Positions 19,620 to 27,801 of a stretch of DNA of 64,000 nt are shown piece after piece. This stretch comes from Desulfonema magnum. Its GTDB lineage: Bacteria > Desulfobacterota > Desulfobacteria > Desulfobacterales > 4be13. The stretch covers positions 3,741,633 through 3,805,632 of the forward strand of contig NZ_CP061800.1 of the NCBI RefSeq assembly GCF_017377395.1, written 5' to 3'. The notes beneath the pieces were generated by a model. It saw only the letters and a list, made by a program, of their open reading frames with translations, searched no databases and was not told the DNA's origin. The position numbers and the translations under genes are program-made. Position 1 is the first letter of the stretch, and every line of letters begins with the position of its first letter.

Positions 19620-20051
19620 ATGATTATTGGAAAAACTATTGACCAGCTCAAAGTAGGCGACTCGGCCGAGTTCGCCAAAACTATTTCCGAATCTGATATT
19701 TATTTGTATGCCGGAGTGACGGGTGATTTTAATCCGGCCCATATTAACGAAGCATATGCGCAACAAACCTTTTTTAAGACCAGAATTGCTCATGGGATGC
19801 TTACGGCCGGGTTCATATCGGCTATCCTGGCCAACCAGCTTCCCGGTCCCGGAACTATTTATATGAGCCAGGAACTCAAATTTCTGGCACCTGTCCGCAT
19901 GGGTGACACGATTACCGCGCGAGCAGAGATTATTGAAATTATCGCTGAAAAAAATAGGGTTCGTTTACAGACAACCTGTGTTAATCATGAAGGGACAAAA
20001 GTTTTAGACGGTGAAGCCATTGTCAGCGCTCCCAAACCGCCTAAAAAATAA
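19620..20051 (+). CDS. phaJ: (R)-specific enoyl-CoA hydratase (MaoC-like)
   Basis: This enzyme hydrates trans-2-enoyl-CoA to (R)-3-hydroxyacyl-CoA, the PHA synthase substrate. The 143-residue hot-dog domain carries the catalytic pair D36 and H41 in the motif GDFNPAHINEAYA, five residues offset from Aeromonas PhaJ (D31/H36), and the TRIAHGMLTAGFISAIL helix. AAGGAGGAGA precedes the ATG. A strong terminator lies 27 bases after the stop, marking the end of the phaE-phaC-GAF-phaJ unit. A general MaoC dehydratase is the alternative. Confidence 0.9.
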   Translation: MIIGKTIDQLKVGDSAEFAKTISESDIYLYAGVTGDFNPAHINEAYAQQTFFKTRIAHGMLTAGFISAILANQLPGPGTIYMSQELKFLAPVRMGDTITARAEIIEIIAEKNRVRLQTTCVNHEGTKVLDGEAIVSAPKPPKK

Positions 20052-20077
20052 TGCAGAAGTTAAGAATTGGAAATTCA

Positions 20078-20118
20078 GAAACCAAGTTTTTCAGATAAAA
20101 AACTTGGTTTCTTTTTTT
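20078..20118 (+). terminator. Rho-independent terminator after phaJ
   Basis: The stem GAAACCAAGTTTTT / AAAAAACTTGGTTTC has a 5-base loop and is followed by seven T. Confidence 0.9.
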
Positions 20119-20138
20119 GAGATAATCATCTGACATTT

Positions 20139-20630
20139 TCAAATCACATTCCCCATCAGATAGTTTTCGAGGGTTCCTTTAAGCTTTCCATCCGGTAGGC
20201 TCTTCAGGCGTTGAAAACAAGTTGGGCACAGAAAAAGAAAATCGTCGGTTCTTTGTATTTCTGTATATGGAACCGTTTTTCCGCACTGATCGCATATGTT
20301 CAGCATGAATCTGACTCCCACTCCGTAAGAAGGATCAGTCTTGTTTTCAGAAATTTTCCTGCACCACATCACTTCGGCACGATAGCCGTCACAAGCCTCG
20401 GGACTATGAATATCAGCAGAGTCCACCATTTTGATACAAACTTCAGAACCTCGCCGGAGAGAGTTGTTGCCTGATTCAAAATACATACCGCTTTCACTGA
20501 TGTTGCACATCTTACCGTCATGGTAATTTTCTGTATTCAAATCCGCGTATTTTATGGGAGCTTCTTCCTTGTTTCGAGAATAGGCCCTGTAGTTACAGGA
20601 ATGCAGCTTCTTTGCAGAAACATTCATCAT
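20139..20630 (-). CDS. PilZ-domain protein with C-terminal zinc ribbon
   Basis: A 163-residue protein. The PilZ domain (about 10-110) has both c-di-GMP motifs: RxxxR (R15-AYS-R19) and NxSxxG (NISESG, 43-48). It is followed by a four-cysteine ribbon (C113-xx-C116 and C135-xx-C138) and ends ENYLMGNVI. The gene at 23355 has the same layout and the same last nine residues; the gene at 22603 keeps only the ribbon and tail. The role is unknown; c-di-GMP binding is expected from the motifs. AAGGAGG precedes the start. Confidence 0.85.
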   Translation of the reverse strand: MMNVSAKKLHSCNYRAYSRNKEEAPIKYADLNTENYHDGKMCNISESGMYFESGNNSLRRGSEVCIKMVDSADIHSPEACDGYRAEVMWCRKISENKTDPSYGVGVRFMLNICDQCGKTVPYTEIQRTDDFLFLCPTCFQRLKSLPDGKLKGTLENYLMGNVI

Positions 20631-20678
20631 ACACCTCCTTAACGATTACGTTCAGATTAATGGTATTTTAAGTTTTGT

Positions 20679-20812
20679 AAGGCGTAGGAAAGTCTTCCGT
20701 GGGAGGCAATGCTGCTGATTAACTCTTTGACTTCCTTCTTTTATGGCAAAGTCAAGTGTCTGGCGACTTAATTCAACAGCATTGCCTGAAAAAGGAAGAA
20801 TTTAAAACGCCT
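20679..20812. repeat. Palindromic element
   Basis: The arms are AAGGCGTAGGAAAGTCTTCC...AGGCAATGCTG and CAGCATTGCCT...AAAACGCCT, about 134 bp in all. It lies between the PilZ gene and the 20868 gene. Confidence 0.6.
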
Positions 20813-20867
20813 AGCTCCCTTGAATTCAAACAATAATACAGCCTGAAGGGCGGAAACACATCAGGTT

Positions 20868-21521
20868 TTAAGCGGCTTTTTTTTCAACTTCTGGTTCTTC
20901 CTCCGGTGTTTTTTTCTCAATGGGGCTTTTCAAATCATCCGACTCTGTTTTACTCTCACGAGAAGCACTTATCCCACGGCACAGTTTATTCGTTGATTCC
21001 AGGAACTCTGTGCAGGTACCTATAAAATTGGGAATAGTGTCATACTCCTGAAGTGTTTTAGCCACGGAGATATTTCCCATTGCCGAAAGGGAGAAATCTA
21101 TCATGTTATTGTTGAACTCACACATATTCTTGAGAAACCCCGTGGCTTCCTTTTGCTCATGGGAAAAGACATCCAGTGATTTTTTCACTGCCTTGTCAAT
21201 TTCCTTTATCCCCTCAAAAGGAGTGTCTTTAAAAGCGTCTGTCACCTGGTCCGTAAAATTGTCATAAGCCTCTCTGAACGTTTTGAAGAAGGTGTCCACC
21301 TTGATTTCTTCACCCGCAATAGCATCACATCCGGTTTCAAATCCTTTGTCGGTTACTGAATTCACATACTTAAGCCAGGCACCATATATTTTGAAGCCTT
21401 TTGTTGCTGTTCCGTTCATGTTCTTCATCGCTTCAAATGGTGAAGGAGCATTTTTAATCCAGGAACCAAAAAACATATTCTTGTAAATTTCAGTAATATC
21501 CGCCCTTTTTTTCTCAAGCAT
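20868..21521 (-). CDS. Helical PHA-region protein, possible granule protein
   Basis: A 217-residue helical protein. An N-terminal region with KNMFFGSWIKNAPSPFEAMKNM and YGAWLKYVNSVTDKGFETG is followed by amphipathic helices and a charged, disordered tail (SKTESDDLKSPIEKKTPEEEPEVEKKAA). The pattern of W/F-rich amphipathic helices plus acidic/basic tail is like the gene at 10228 and PhaE/phasin-type proteins, but no diagnostic motif is present. Proximity to phaJ and phaC suggests a granule role. Confidence in coding is high; function is a guess. Confidence 0.6.
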   Translation of the reverse strand: MLEKKRADITEIYKNMFFGSWIKNAPSPFEAMKNMNGTATKGFKIYGAWLKYVNSVTDKGFETGCDAIAGEEIKVDTFFKTFREAYDNFTDQVTDAFKDTPFEGIKEIDKAVKKSLDVFSHEQKEATGFLKNMCEFNNNMIDFSLSAMGNISVAKTLQEYDTIPNFIGTCTEFLESTNKLCRGISASRESKTESDDLKSPIEKKTPEEEPEVEKKAA

Positions 21522-21804
21522 ATTTTAGCCTCCCTAAAGTTCTCATTTAAAATTAAATTTAAGCCACCAGACAGTATGGGGAATCGCGCAGGCCCTCTGC
21601 CACAAAATTAAATTTTTTTTAACGCGTTCCGTATGCCTTCATATTCGTTATGACCGAAAGATCATAACCGTTAATTTAAAAGTAGCATTTTGCTACCCCT
21701 AAGTACATATTTTAACCCATTGACTTATCCGCTTTGCTTTGAAATAAGTAAAAGATTCATTTACTTTATAACTATGAAGAATAATATTATCTGAATGAAT
21801 TTTC

Positions 21805-21823
21805 AATCAGGGAATTCCTGATT
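21805..21823. promoter_or_regulatory. Conserved palindrome AATCAGGGAATTCCTGATT
   Basis: This palindrome lies about 285 bases upstream of the minus-strand gene at 20868. The same palindrome plus following TGAAATTcCTTATTTT-like sequence recurs at 22951 upstream of another minus-strand gene. It is a possible operator or small repeat. Confidence 0.35.
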
Positions 21824-22127
21824 TTAAGTCTGAAATTCCTTATTTTGTTTTAGGAAACAATTAAGCTTAAATTTTTATCAGAATATAACCTCTTTAAATA
21901 ACAATTAAAAATATTCCACCCGGACGGGTCAGCACGTCATGAAAATTTTTTTCAGATTGGGAAATTCCTTACTTGTCCGACAGAAATATCTGCTGAAATT
22001 ACTTAACTGTAATTTGGGAAACAATAACGTGACTTGTTGCCATATTTTTCAAATATTTAAAGAGGTTGCCAGAAATAAAAAATCTGGACAAAACAGAGGA
22101 TTGATCAGAATAATTGAAGGAGAAAAA

Positions 22128-22188
22128 CTGATTATAACGGTTTTTGGGAATGCCGCGTCAGAACCTCCCCTGAATCCGTTATAATCAG
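22128..22188. mobile_element. 61-bp mini-element with the ends of the 31150 transposon
   Basis: The left end CTGATTATAACGG and right end CCGTTATAATCAG are perfect inverted copies; the right arm continues AGGGGAGGTTC inward. The same end (CTGATTATAACGGATTTAGG) borders the transposase gene at 31150, and single ends lie near 40779 and 46498. No gene is supported in 21522-22602. Confidence 0.75.
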
Positions 22189-22396
22189 AAATCAGGAAAA
22201 TCAGAAAAAGGAAATGTCAATTAGCAATCTTTTTAATATCAGACTGGTATAATCAGTTCGGACAGTTTTTACAACTAATTATCGGCAGATCGAAAACAAG
22301 TCGGAAAGGAGTGCCGGAATGTGCTTGCTAAAATTTTTCGATCAGCTGTTTGTTTTTGCAGGATTCGAAGATTCTGATTTGAAGATCAGATATTAT

Positions 22397-22519
22397 CAGC
22401 AGATTGAAAGTTCAGAACCGGTTCAGAGTTCCGGCTTCAGGCAGTTTTTGTAAAAACAGATAATTATGTTTACATAACAGAAAGCTGGAACGCGGAACCA
22501 TGAATTTTTTGATCTGTTG
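22397..22519. mobile_element. Family R element, divergent copy (5-bp duplication ATTAT)
   Basis: The ends are CAGCAGATTGAAAGTTC and GAATTTTTTGATCTGTTG; the flanks 22392-22396 and 22520-22524 are both ATTAT. The interior lacks the usual GAAACCCGG stem. A further arm-like pair at 22284-22345 shows no clear duplication. Confidence 0.7.
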
Positions 22520-22602
22520 ATTATAATTTCAATATGTTACAGATTTGAGATGTCCTGGTCTGTAAAAACTGTCCCATCTCCTCTTTCATATGTCAGGATT
22601 CT

Positions 22603-22827
22603 TCAGATGACGTTTCCGAGCAGCCATCTCTCCACGCATTCTTTTATCTTTTCATTTGAAGCCTCTGTGTGCTTCAGGCAATTTGAACACAAACAAACAG
22701 AACTGTCTGTTTTACAGTACTGTTCTTCCCCATTTCTTCCACACAGATCACATGAGATACTTTGGCCCATGATGACCTCATCATGATTGTCATACTCCCT
22801 TTGTCTGTCTGTAACATACTGATACAT
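22603..22827 (-). CDS. Short zinc-ribbon protein with GNVI tail (PilZ-less relative)
   Basis: 74 residues from MYQYVTDRQREY; the ATG at 22827 follows GGAGGGAAGACTT, better placed than the upstream ATG at 22842. It has a cysteine pair CDLCG (C31-xx-C34 in the longer numbering), two further cysteines and LCSNC, and ends ERWLLGNVI, matching the ENYLMGNVI end of the PilZ proteins at 20139 and 23355. It appears to be the ribbon half of that family without the PilZ domain, either a partner or a truncated paralogue. Confidence 0.7.
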   Translation of the reverse strand: MYQYVTDRQREYDNHDEVIMGQSISCDLCGRNGEEQYCKTDSSVCLCSNCLKHTEASNEKIKECVERWLLGNVI

Positions 22828-22950
22828 AAGTCTTCCCTCCATTGTTTTTGTGTTGTAAAAACATACTCATCTGAAAAAGACGGATATTTTATAACCGAAG
22901 ACAAAGAACCTTTTTTATAATTATTGATATATCAAATAAAAAATATGTAA

Positions 22951-22969
22951 ATCAGGAAATTCCTGATTT
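22951..22969. promoter_or_regulatory. Conserved palindrome AATCAGGAAATTCCTGATT
   Basis: This is the second copy of the 21805 motif, about 125 bases upstream of the short zinc-ribbon gene, again followed by a related downstream half (TTTGAAATTGCTGATTTT). The rest of 22828-23354 shows no gene; 23090-23180 holds decayed repeat sequence. Confidence 0.35.
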
Positions 22970-23354
22970 TGAGATTTGAAATTGCTGATTTTATGTTAGG
23001 GAACTTCAAATAACTGATATGGCTGATTCAGAAAATGCCCTGAATTTCAGGTAGTTTTGGGGGGAAATCCCTCAGAGCGTGTCTGGAAAGCAACATGAAT
23101 CCCGTAGAGCGGGATATTTGCAGTCCGAAAATATTACCGATTTGATATGCCGTCGCTTCGGGACCCGGGAGGGGAATGTCGCTCTTATGCTACAACTAGA
23201 CGGATCCCTGTCAGAACTTTTCAAACATGCTTTTAGAGGATGACACAGATGGATTTTTCAGATAAGCGGATTGCAGTATGACAAAGGGGCAATCATTCTG
23301 TAGTTAAAGAATCGGGATAGGCACAGAAGGACCGCCCCTGCCAGCGCTGTTTTT

Positions 23355-23816
23355 TCAAATCACATTCCCCATCAGATAGTTTTCTATTCTCTTCTTGTTT
23401 TCAGCAGACAACCTTCCCACATCCTTCACACATGCTGAACACAAAAAAAGGAAATTATCGGTTCTTCGGATTTCGCTATAAGAAACCTTTTGTCCGCATT
23501 TATCGCATACATTAACGATAAATCGGATACCAACTGCGTAGCAGGAAATGTCACCTTTAAAAATTTTCCTGCACCACATGACTTCGCCCCGGTACCCGTC
23601 ACGGATATCAGAACCATGGATATCACAAGAATAATCAGGCAGCTTGATGAAAAGCTCTGATCCCGGAGGGAGATTATGATCTGATTCAAAATACATCCCT
23701 CCTTCACTGGTGTTATACATTTTAGCGTCAATGAACTTTTCCGTTCCGTAAACTGCATATGTGATACGGGCTTCATAGTGATCACGTGGAAATGCTCTGT
23801 TTGGAATAATAGCCAT
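23355..23816 (-). CDS. PilZ-domain protein with C-terminal zinc ribbon
   Basis: A 153-residue paralogue of the gene at 20139. The PilZ motifs are R7-AFP-R11 and NTSEGG (35-40); the ribbon cysteines are CDKC and CSAC; the shared stretches GYR-EVMWCRKI, SEIRRTDNFLFLC and the terminal ENYLMGNVI are nearly identical. It should bind c-di-GMP if the motifs are functional. The ribbon may dock to a partner or nucleic acid. The upstream sequence ACGGAGGGGTAAAA places the ribosome site well. Confidence 0.85.
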   Translation of the reverse strand: MAIIPNRAFPRDHYEARITYAVYGTEKFIDAKMYNTSEGGMYFESDHNLPPGSELFIKLPDYSCDIHGSDIRDGYRGEVMWCRKIFKGDISCYAVGIRFIVNVCDKCGQKVSYSEIRRTDNFLFLCSACVKDVGRLSAENKKRIENYLMGNVI

Positions 23817-23985
23817 TTTTACCCCTCCGTTTTTTTGAATTGTTTAAGAATTTATAAAATCAGCCGGACCTCCGAAGTTTTCAAAATTTCAGAAGTCTTT
23901 GCCACTCAGACCGTTGTTCCTGCATGAGAAGTCATAAAAACAGGTGTCATCTGTTAAGTGCCAGATGATCGGAACTTGCCATATT

Positions 23986-24120
23986 CGGCAGATTAAAAAA
24001 ATTCGCAGTTCCGCGTTCAGGTGGTTTGCCATGTAAGCGAAGGTCTCTGTCTTTAAAAAAGTCAGCTTCAAAATGAAATTGCGAACGGGGCCTGAGTTTT
24101 CGTTCAGTTTCGATCTGCTG
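23986..24120. mobile_element. Family R element, divergent copy (5-bp duplication ATATT)
   Basis: The ends are CGGCAGATTAAAAAAATTC and TTTCGATCTGCTG; the flanks 23981-23985 and 24121-24125 are both ATATT. Confidence 0.7.
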
Positions 24121-24524
24121 ATATTTATTCTTTTGGCATCTGACTTGTTGTTACATGCTATGCCTGACCTGAGGGATTAACTATTTGATCTGGATGTCAT
24201 TCCTGTGCGGTAATATCAGTGTCGGGGTTATCAGATTTTTACCTGATTTTTTATGCAGAAGTCGCTCAATTCAGACTGATGGATCTGGAATTTAACTTAT
24301 TTGATATAATTTGTTATAAGATTTTCAGACATCGGCAGACCACAGGGCGGCAAGGATGTTTTGTGTCCGCCATGCGATTAAACAGACTATAACCTATTCA
24401 GCCTTCCAAATTAAATTATACCTGTCTTAGCTAATGATTACAACAAAAATTTTAATGTATCAAATACTTTTTTTCTAACCATTTGAAACAGAAAAAAACA
24501 TTCTCGCCTCTGCTCACACCAGCC

Positions 24525-24668
24525 CCCTAACCGGCTCCCTGAGCCTGTCGAAGGGAGCCTGTCGAAGGGAGCCTGTCGAAGGGAGTCAGTCAAAGGGAAA
24601 AAATGTAGGGTGGGTGGAGCGAAGCGCAACCCACCGTCTGTCGTTGCGCTTCGCTCCGCCCACCCTGC
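24525..24668. repeat. REP-like tandem and hairpin repeats
   Basis: Three tandem GAGCCTGTCGAAGG units are followed by a hairpin built on GGGTGGGTGGAGCGAAGCGC and its complement (24607-24668). Related sequence occurs at 35414-35460 and 46530-46560. No gene is seen in 23817-25561. Confidence 0.6.
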
Positions 24669-24828
24669 ATGTCTCCCAAGCTCAGATTCAATGAAGTGCT
24701 GAAAAATTTAGGAATATATCAATAAAAACAATTTGTTATGGTCTTAATCTGATACATATGCGGGGCATCCCTGATTCCGGAGATAAATAAAATGCGCTCT
24801 CCGACTCGAGAAAAAGTTATAAATACCT

Positions 24829-24956
24829 AACCATAAGTTTTCGATATCTTCCCGGGAAAGAAACCCGGCTTTTTTACCGGAAAGATCCGAAAAAGCCGGG
24901 TTTCTCCGCTGTTCGCAAAAAAAAGATATATAAAAAACTTTTGATCGGGCACTTAA
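24829..24956. repeat. Family G palindromic element
   Basis: The arms are AAATACCTAACCATAAGTTTTC and AAAACTTTTGATCGGGCACTTA, with inner stem GAAACCCGGCTTTTTT / AAAAAGCCGGGTTTC. Other copies: 38411, 40457, 51873. Confidence 0.75.
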
Positions 24957-25561
24957 TTCAATAATCAAATCAGATTGTTTTCTGTCCGAACCGGATCAGA
25001 AAAGGCGATCATCGAGTATGAGAGCATGTTTGGAAAAGTGATATCCGGAGTCCCATAGGAGACAACATATTTGTAGTATCTGAGGGGTGAAATTCGGAAA
25101 AACCGGACGCATGAGAATCATGCAGGACAATTTTTCAAACTGTCCGAAAAACAATTTGAAAAATTGTTTCACATCTCAGCAACCCGTCAGCATTTATTTG
25201 GCCGTGTACCAGATATGATTCGGCCAGGCAGTCGGACGGAATGACAAAAAAACTTGATTACCGAGTGATATGAACATGCTGGTTCGGAGATTGACGGGGA
25301 GGGGAGAGAGAGCAAGGGGATATCGTGAAAAATCAAAACGCCGACCGTGTCTCCCAAGCTCAGATTCAATGAAGAGCCGAAAAGTTTAGGGACAGATACT
25401 TATTCAACAAAATTCCGCCCTGATATGTCAGTTTTTGGAATACTGAGGTGTCTGGCAAATTTTAAACTCCGGTCTGCTTAAAATCATTTTCCTGTTTTTT
25501 TATTTGATTCAGGATGATTGGTATCAGATTTTTTGCTTGTCACCTGACAGGCGTCCCGCAT

Positions 25562-25657
25562 TCAGGTGGAAATTCCCAATTTAGGCAGAATATATGCCTG
25601 TAAAAGAAACCAGACCCCGATAATTACCAGAAAAAAGATTATTTCTTTCATTTTCAT
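25562..25657 (-). CDS. 31-residue single-span membrane protein
   Basis: AAAAAAGGAG is followed four bases later by ATG and a 31-codon frame: MKMKEIIFFLVIIGVWFLL, then QAYILPKLGIST and stop. It has one hydrophobic span (residues 6-24) and a short tail ending PKLGIST. Tiny proteins with this hydrophobic-span plus ILPKLG tail occur in Desulfobacterota (recollection of the pattern, not a search). No neighbour suggests a role; it stands alone within repeats. Confidence 0.6.
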   Translation of the reverse strand: MKMKEIIFFLVIIGVWFLLQAYILPKLGIST

Positions 25658-25857
25658 ACTCCTTTTTTAAAAAAGTTTACTGACACTGTGACAGAATGCC
25701 AAAATTCTTTTCTTATGTCAAAATATTTCTGGTGCTGACGGATTTTGTGATTTCTGACGCAGGCTGAAAATTTGAATCTGTCCATAAGGTGCGGAGCTGA
25801 ATTGCCAACTTGCAAGTGAAAATTGTCTGAGCCAAGGTTTTTCTTACTGGCAAATTT

Positions 25858-26053
25858 TTATATGAAAGTGTCAGGTGTCAGGTGTTAAGTATTAGGAAAA
25901 ATTGAAAAAATTTCATGTTTCGTTGTGACCGGCAGGTCATGCCCGTTTATATGAAAGTGTCAGGTGTCAGGTGTTAAGTGTTAGGTGTTAAGTGTTAGGA
26001 AAAACTGCAAAACTTTCATGTTTCGTTGTGACCGGCAGATCATGGCCGTTTTA
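25858..26053. repeat. Family C repeats (two modules)
   Basis: Two inverted-orientation modules: ATGAAAGTGTCAGGTGTCAG, GTGTTAA heptamers, AAACTTTCATGTTTCGTTGT, GACCGGCAGGTCATG, CCGTTTATATG. Confidence 0.8.
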
Positions 26054-26065
26054 TAACTCGATGAG

Positions 26066-26189
26066 ATGTGTACAGGACAAAAAAGATGAGCAGCAAAGAA
26101 ACCCGGGTTTTTCCGACGGGGGAAGGTGTCCCGTCCGGGAAAAAAACCCGGGTTTCTTCCCGCACCGCAACTTTTTGTCCTGTACACAG
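26066..26189. mobile_element. Family E miniature element, copy 1 (9-bp duplication CTCGATGAG)
   Basis: Near-perfect inverted ends (TGTGTACAGGACAAAAA / TTTTTGTCCTGTACACA) enclose the stem GAAACCCGGGTTTTT / AAAAACCCGGGTTTC. The flanks 26057-26065 and 26190-26198 are both CTCGATGAG. Confidence 0.88.
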
Positions 26190-26233
26190 CTCGATGAGAC
26201 ATCTTTCATTTGTCAGATAGCGCTTTGCTGTAA

Positions 26234-26476
26234 ACTCGATGTTCAAGTTTTTTTCTGTCATTCCTGCGAAAGCAGGAATCCACTGCTCCCGGAAGCGCCG
26301 TATATGCCCAAAATGGATTCCTGCTTTCGCAGGTGTTCAAGTTTTTTTCTGTCATTCCTGCGAAAGCAGGAATCCACTGCTCCCGGAAGCGCCGTATATG
26401 CCCAAAATGGATTCCTGCTTTCGCAGGAATGACAGGCTTTTTACTCGAACCGGGTCAGAAAACTTGAACATCGAGT
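26234..26476. mobile_element. Family D element, internally duplicated (4-bp duplication GTAA)
   Basis: The ends are ACTCGATGTTCAAGTTTTT and AAACTTGAACATCGAGT, flanked on both sides by GTAA. Inside, a ~110-bp block (TTCAAGTTTTTTTCTGTCAT to CTGCTTTCGCAGG) is repeated in tandem. Confidence 0.75.
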
Positions 26477-26767
26477 GTAAAACAATTTGCGAAATTGTTT
26501 TACATGCCGAAAAAAGTGTAACCTGCTTTTCAGCTTTTATGAAGGATGCTCTGTAAAAATAAAATACAGATGATGCTTTCAAACCTCATCTCTGCGGATT
26601 GTTTCGTTCTCACACGGCATATGAAAAAATATATTTAGCGTTTTTCGGAAAAAAATATTGCTTATTCATCCATCATATTTTATAGAAAATATGCTCATTT
26701 TAAATTACTGGTATCCTTCATTTGTCAGTTCACTCTTTGCTGTAAGACAATTTGGAAAATTGTTTTA
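26477..26767. repeat. Pair of GTAAAACAATTTG hairpins
   Basis: Hairpins GTAAAACAATTTG-C-GAAATTGTTTTAC (26477-26503) and GTAAGACAATTTGGAAAATTGTTTTAC (26742-26767), each followed by ATGCCGRAAAAA. The second lies just upstream of the lipoprotein gene. Confidence 0.65.
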
Positions 26768-26812
26768 CATGCCGGAAAAATTGTTCTTAACTTGGATAAG
26801 GAGGGCGAAAAG

Positions 26813-27544
26813 ATGAAAAGATTTATTTGGTTATCTTCCATAATCCTGATGCTGCTTTTTATGGGCGGTTGCTACACCCAGACCCCCAAACCTGCCACTT
26901 ACCAATACAGCACGCAGCAAAAAATGCAGGCCGCTTATCATTGGGATGTTCTGGCTGAGGATGTCGCCTGTCAGATCAAAATGAATCTGAAAAAAAAAGG
27001 ATATCTGAATCAGCCCGTGTATATCCGGCCCGCTTGCGGAGCCCCCATGGGACCTTGTGACCGGCATTATGAAACACCTTTTGATGAGGGCTTTTACGAT
27101 CTCTTACTGACCCATCTGGTCAGACAAGGAATGAGAGTCTCGAATGTGGAAAATAACGCATTGGTTGTGACAAACAAGGTGCAGGTGGTCTATCATCGGG
27201 AAAACCGGCTGACCCGGACGCTTCGTCCCGGATTCATGACGGCAGTCGGCGCACTCGCGTCAGCCTGGGCCTTGGTGGTTCGGGATGCTTACGAATATGG
27301 GGGAGGGGGGGCCAAAGCTGCTGCCCTTGCCGGAGCAGGTCTTACGGGTATTGCTCTGTATGATGCAGCGTCAGGTATGTTCACGAAAGACATGCCGCAC
27401 AGCGAGGTTATTATCACCACTTCAATCAGGGATTATGACAGGTATTTAATGCGAAAAACAGATATCTACTATATTAATGATGCGGACTACTGGCATTATA
27501 AAAGACCACCTTTGCCTCAGATCATTGAGGTTTCAGGTTCCTAA
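26813..27544 (+). CDS. Hypothetical lipoprotein
   Basis: About 243 residues from MKRFIWLSS; AAGGAGGGCG sets this ATG. The signal peptide ends in the lipobox FMGGC (Cys about residue 20), so it should be lipid-anchored. The mature part has a soluble domain and, in the middle, a Gly/Ala-rich hydrophobic stretch (TAVGALASAWALVV...GGGGAKAAALAGAGLTGIAL) like a glycine-zipper membrane segment. No family is recognised. It precedes a second lipoprotein gene (27802) in the same direction, but a terminator separates them. Confidence 0.75.
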   Translation: MKRFIWLSSIILMLLFMGGCYTQTPKPATYQYSTQQKMQAAYHWDVLAEDVACQIKMNLKKKGYLNQPVYIRPACGAPMGPCDRHYETPFDEGFYDLLLTHLVRQGMRVSNVENNALVVTNKVQVVYHRENRLTRTLRPGFMTAVGALASAWALVVRDAYEYGGGGAKAAALAGAGLTGIALYDAASGMFTKDMPHSEVIITTSIRDYDRYLMRKTDIYYINDADYWHYKRPPLPQIIEVSGS

Positions 27545-27665
27545 ACCAGATTGGAAATCACAGGTAATGGAAACTTTCAAACCGAACCTGCCTTTTCCTT
27601 CTATGAGAGAAATAAGGAGGAGTTCGGCGTGGGAGAGCTGAGTACTTGAACAGCAATTTTCTGAT

Positions 27666-27720
27666 TTTTTATCCGGATCGCTGAAATTTATTATTTTATT
27701 TCAGCGATCCGGATAAAAAA
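27666..27720. terminator. Long bidirectional hairpin terminator
   Basis: TTTTTTATCCGGATCGCTGA and its exact complement TCAGCGATCCGGATAAAAAA flank an AT-rich loop; the T/A runs on both sides fit a terminator in either direction. Confidence 0.75.
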
Positions 27721-27801
27721 TACTGGAAAATTTGCGGACAGATACTTATTTATCGGGTAATCCCTGATGAAGAATTCAAAAGCATTATCATGGGAGGAAA
27801 A

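Noticed and set aside
21939..22184. 81-codon plus-strand frame ending EPPLNPL
   Set aside because: The ending matches the transposase at 31150 only because both run through the same terminal repeat; no ribosome site.
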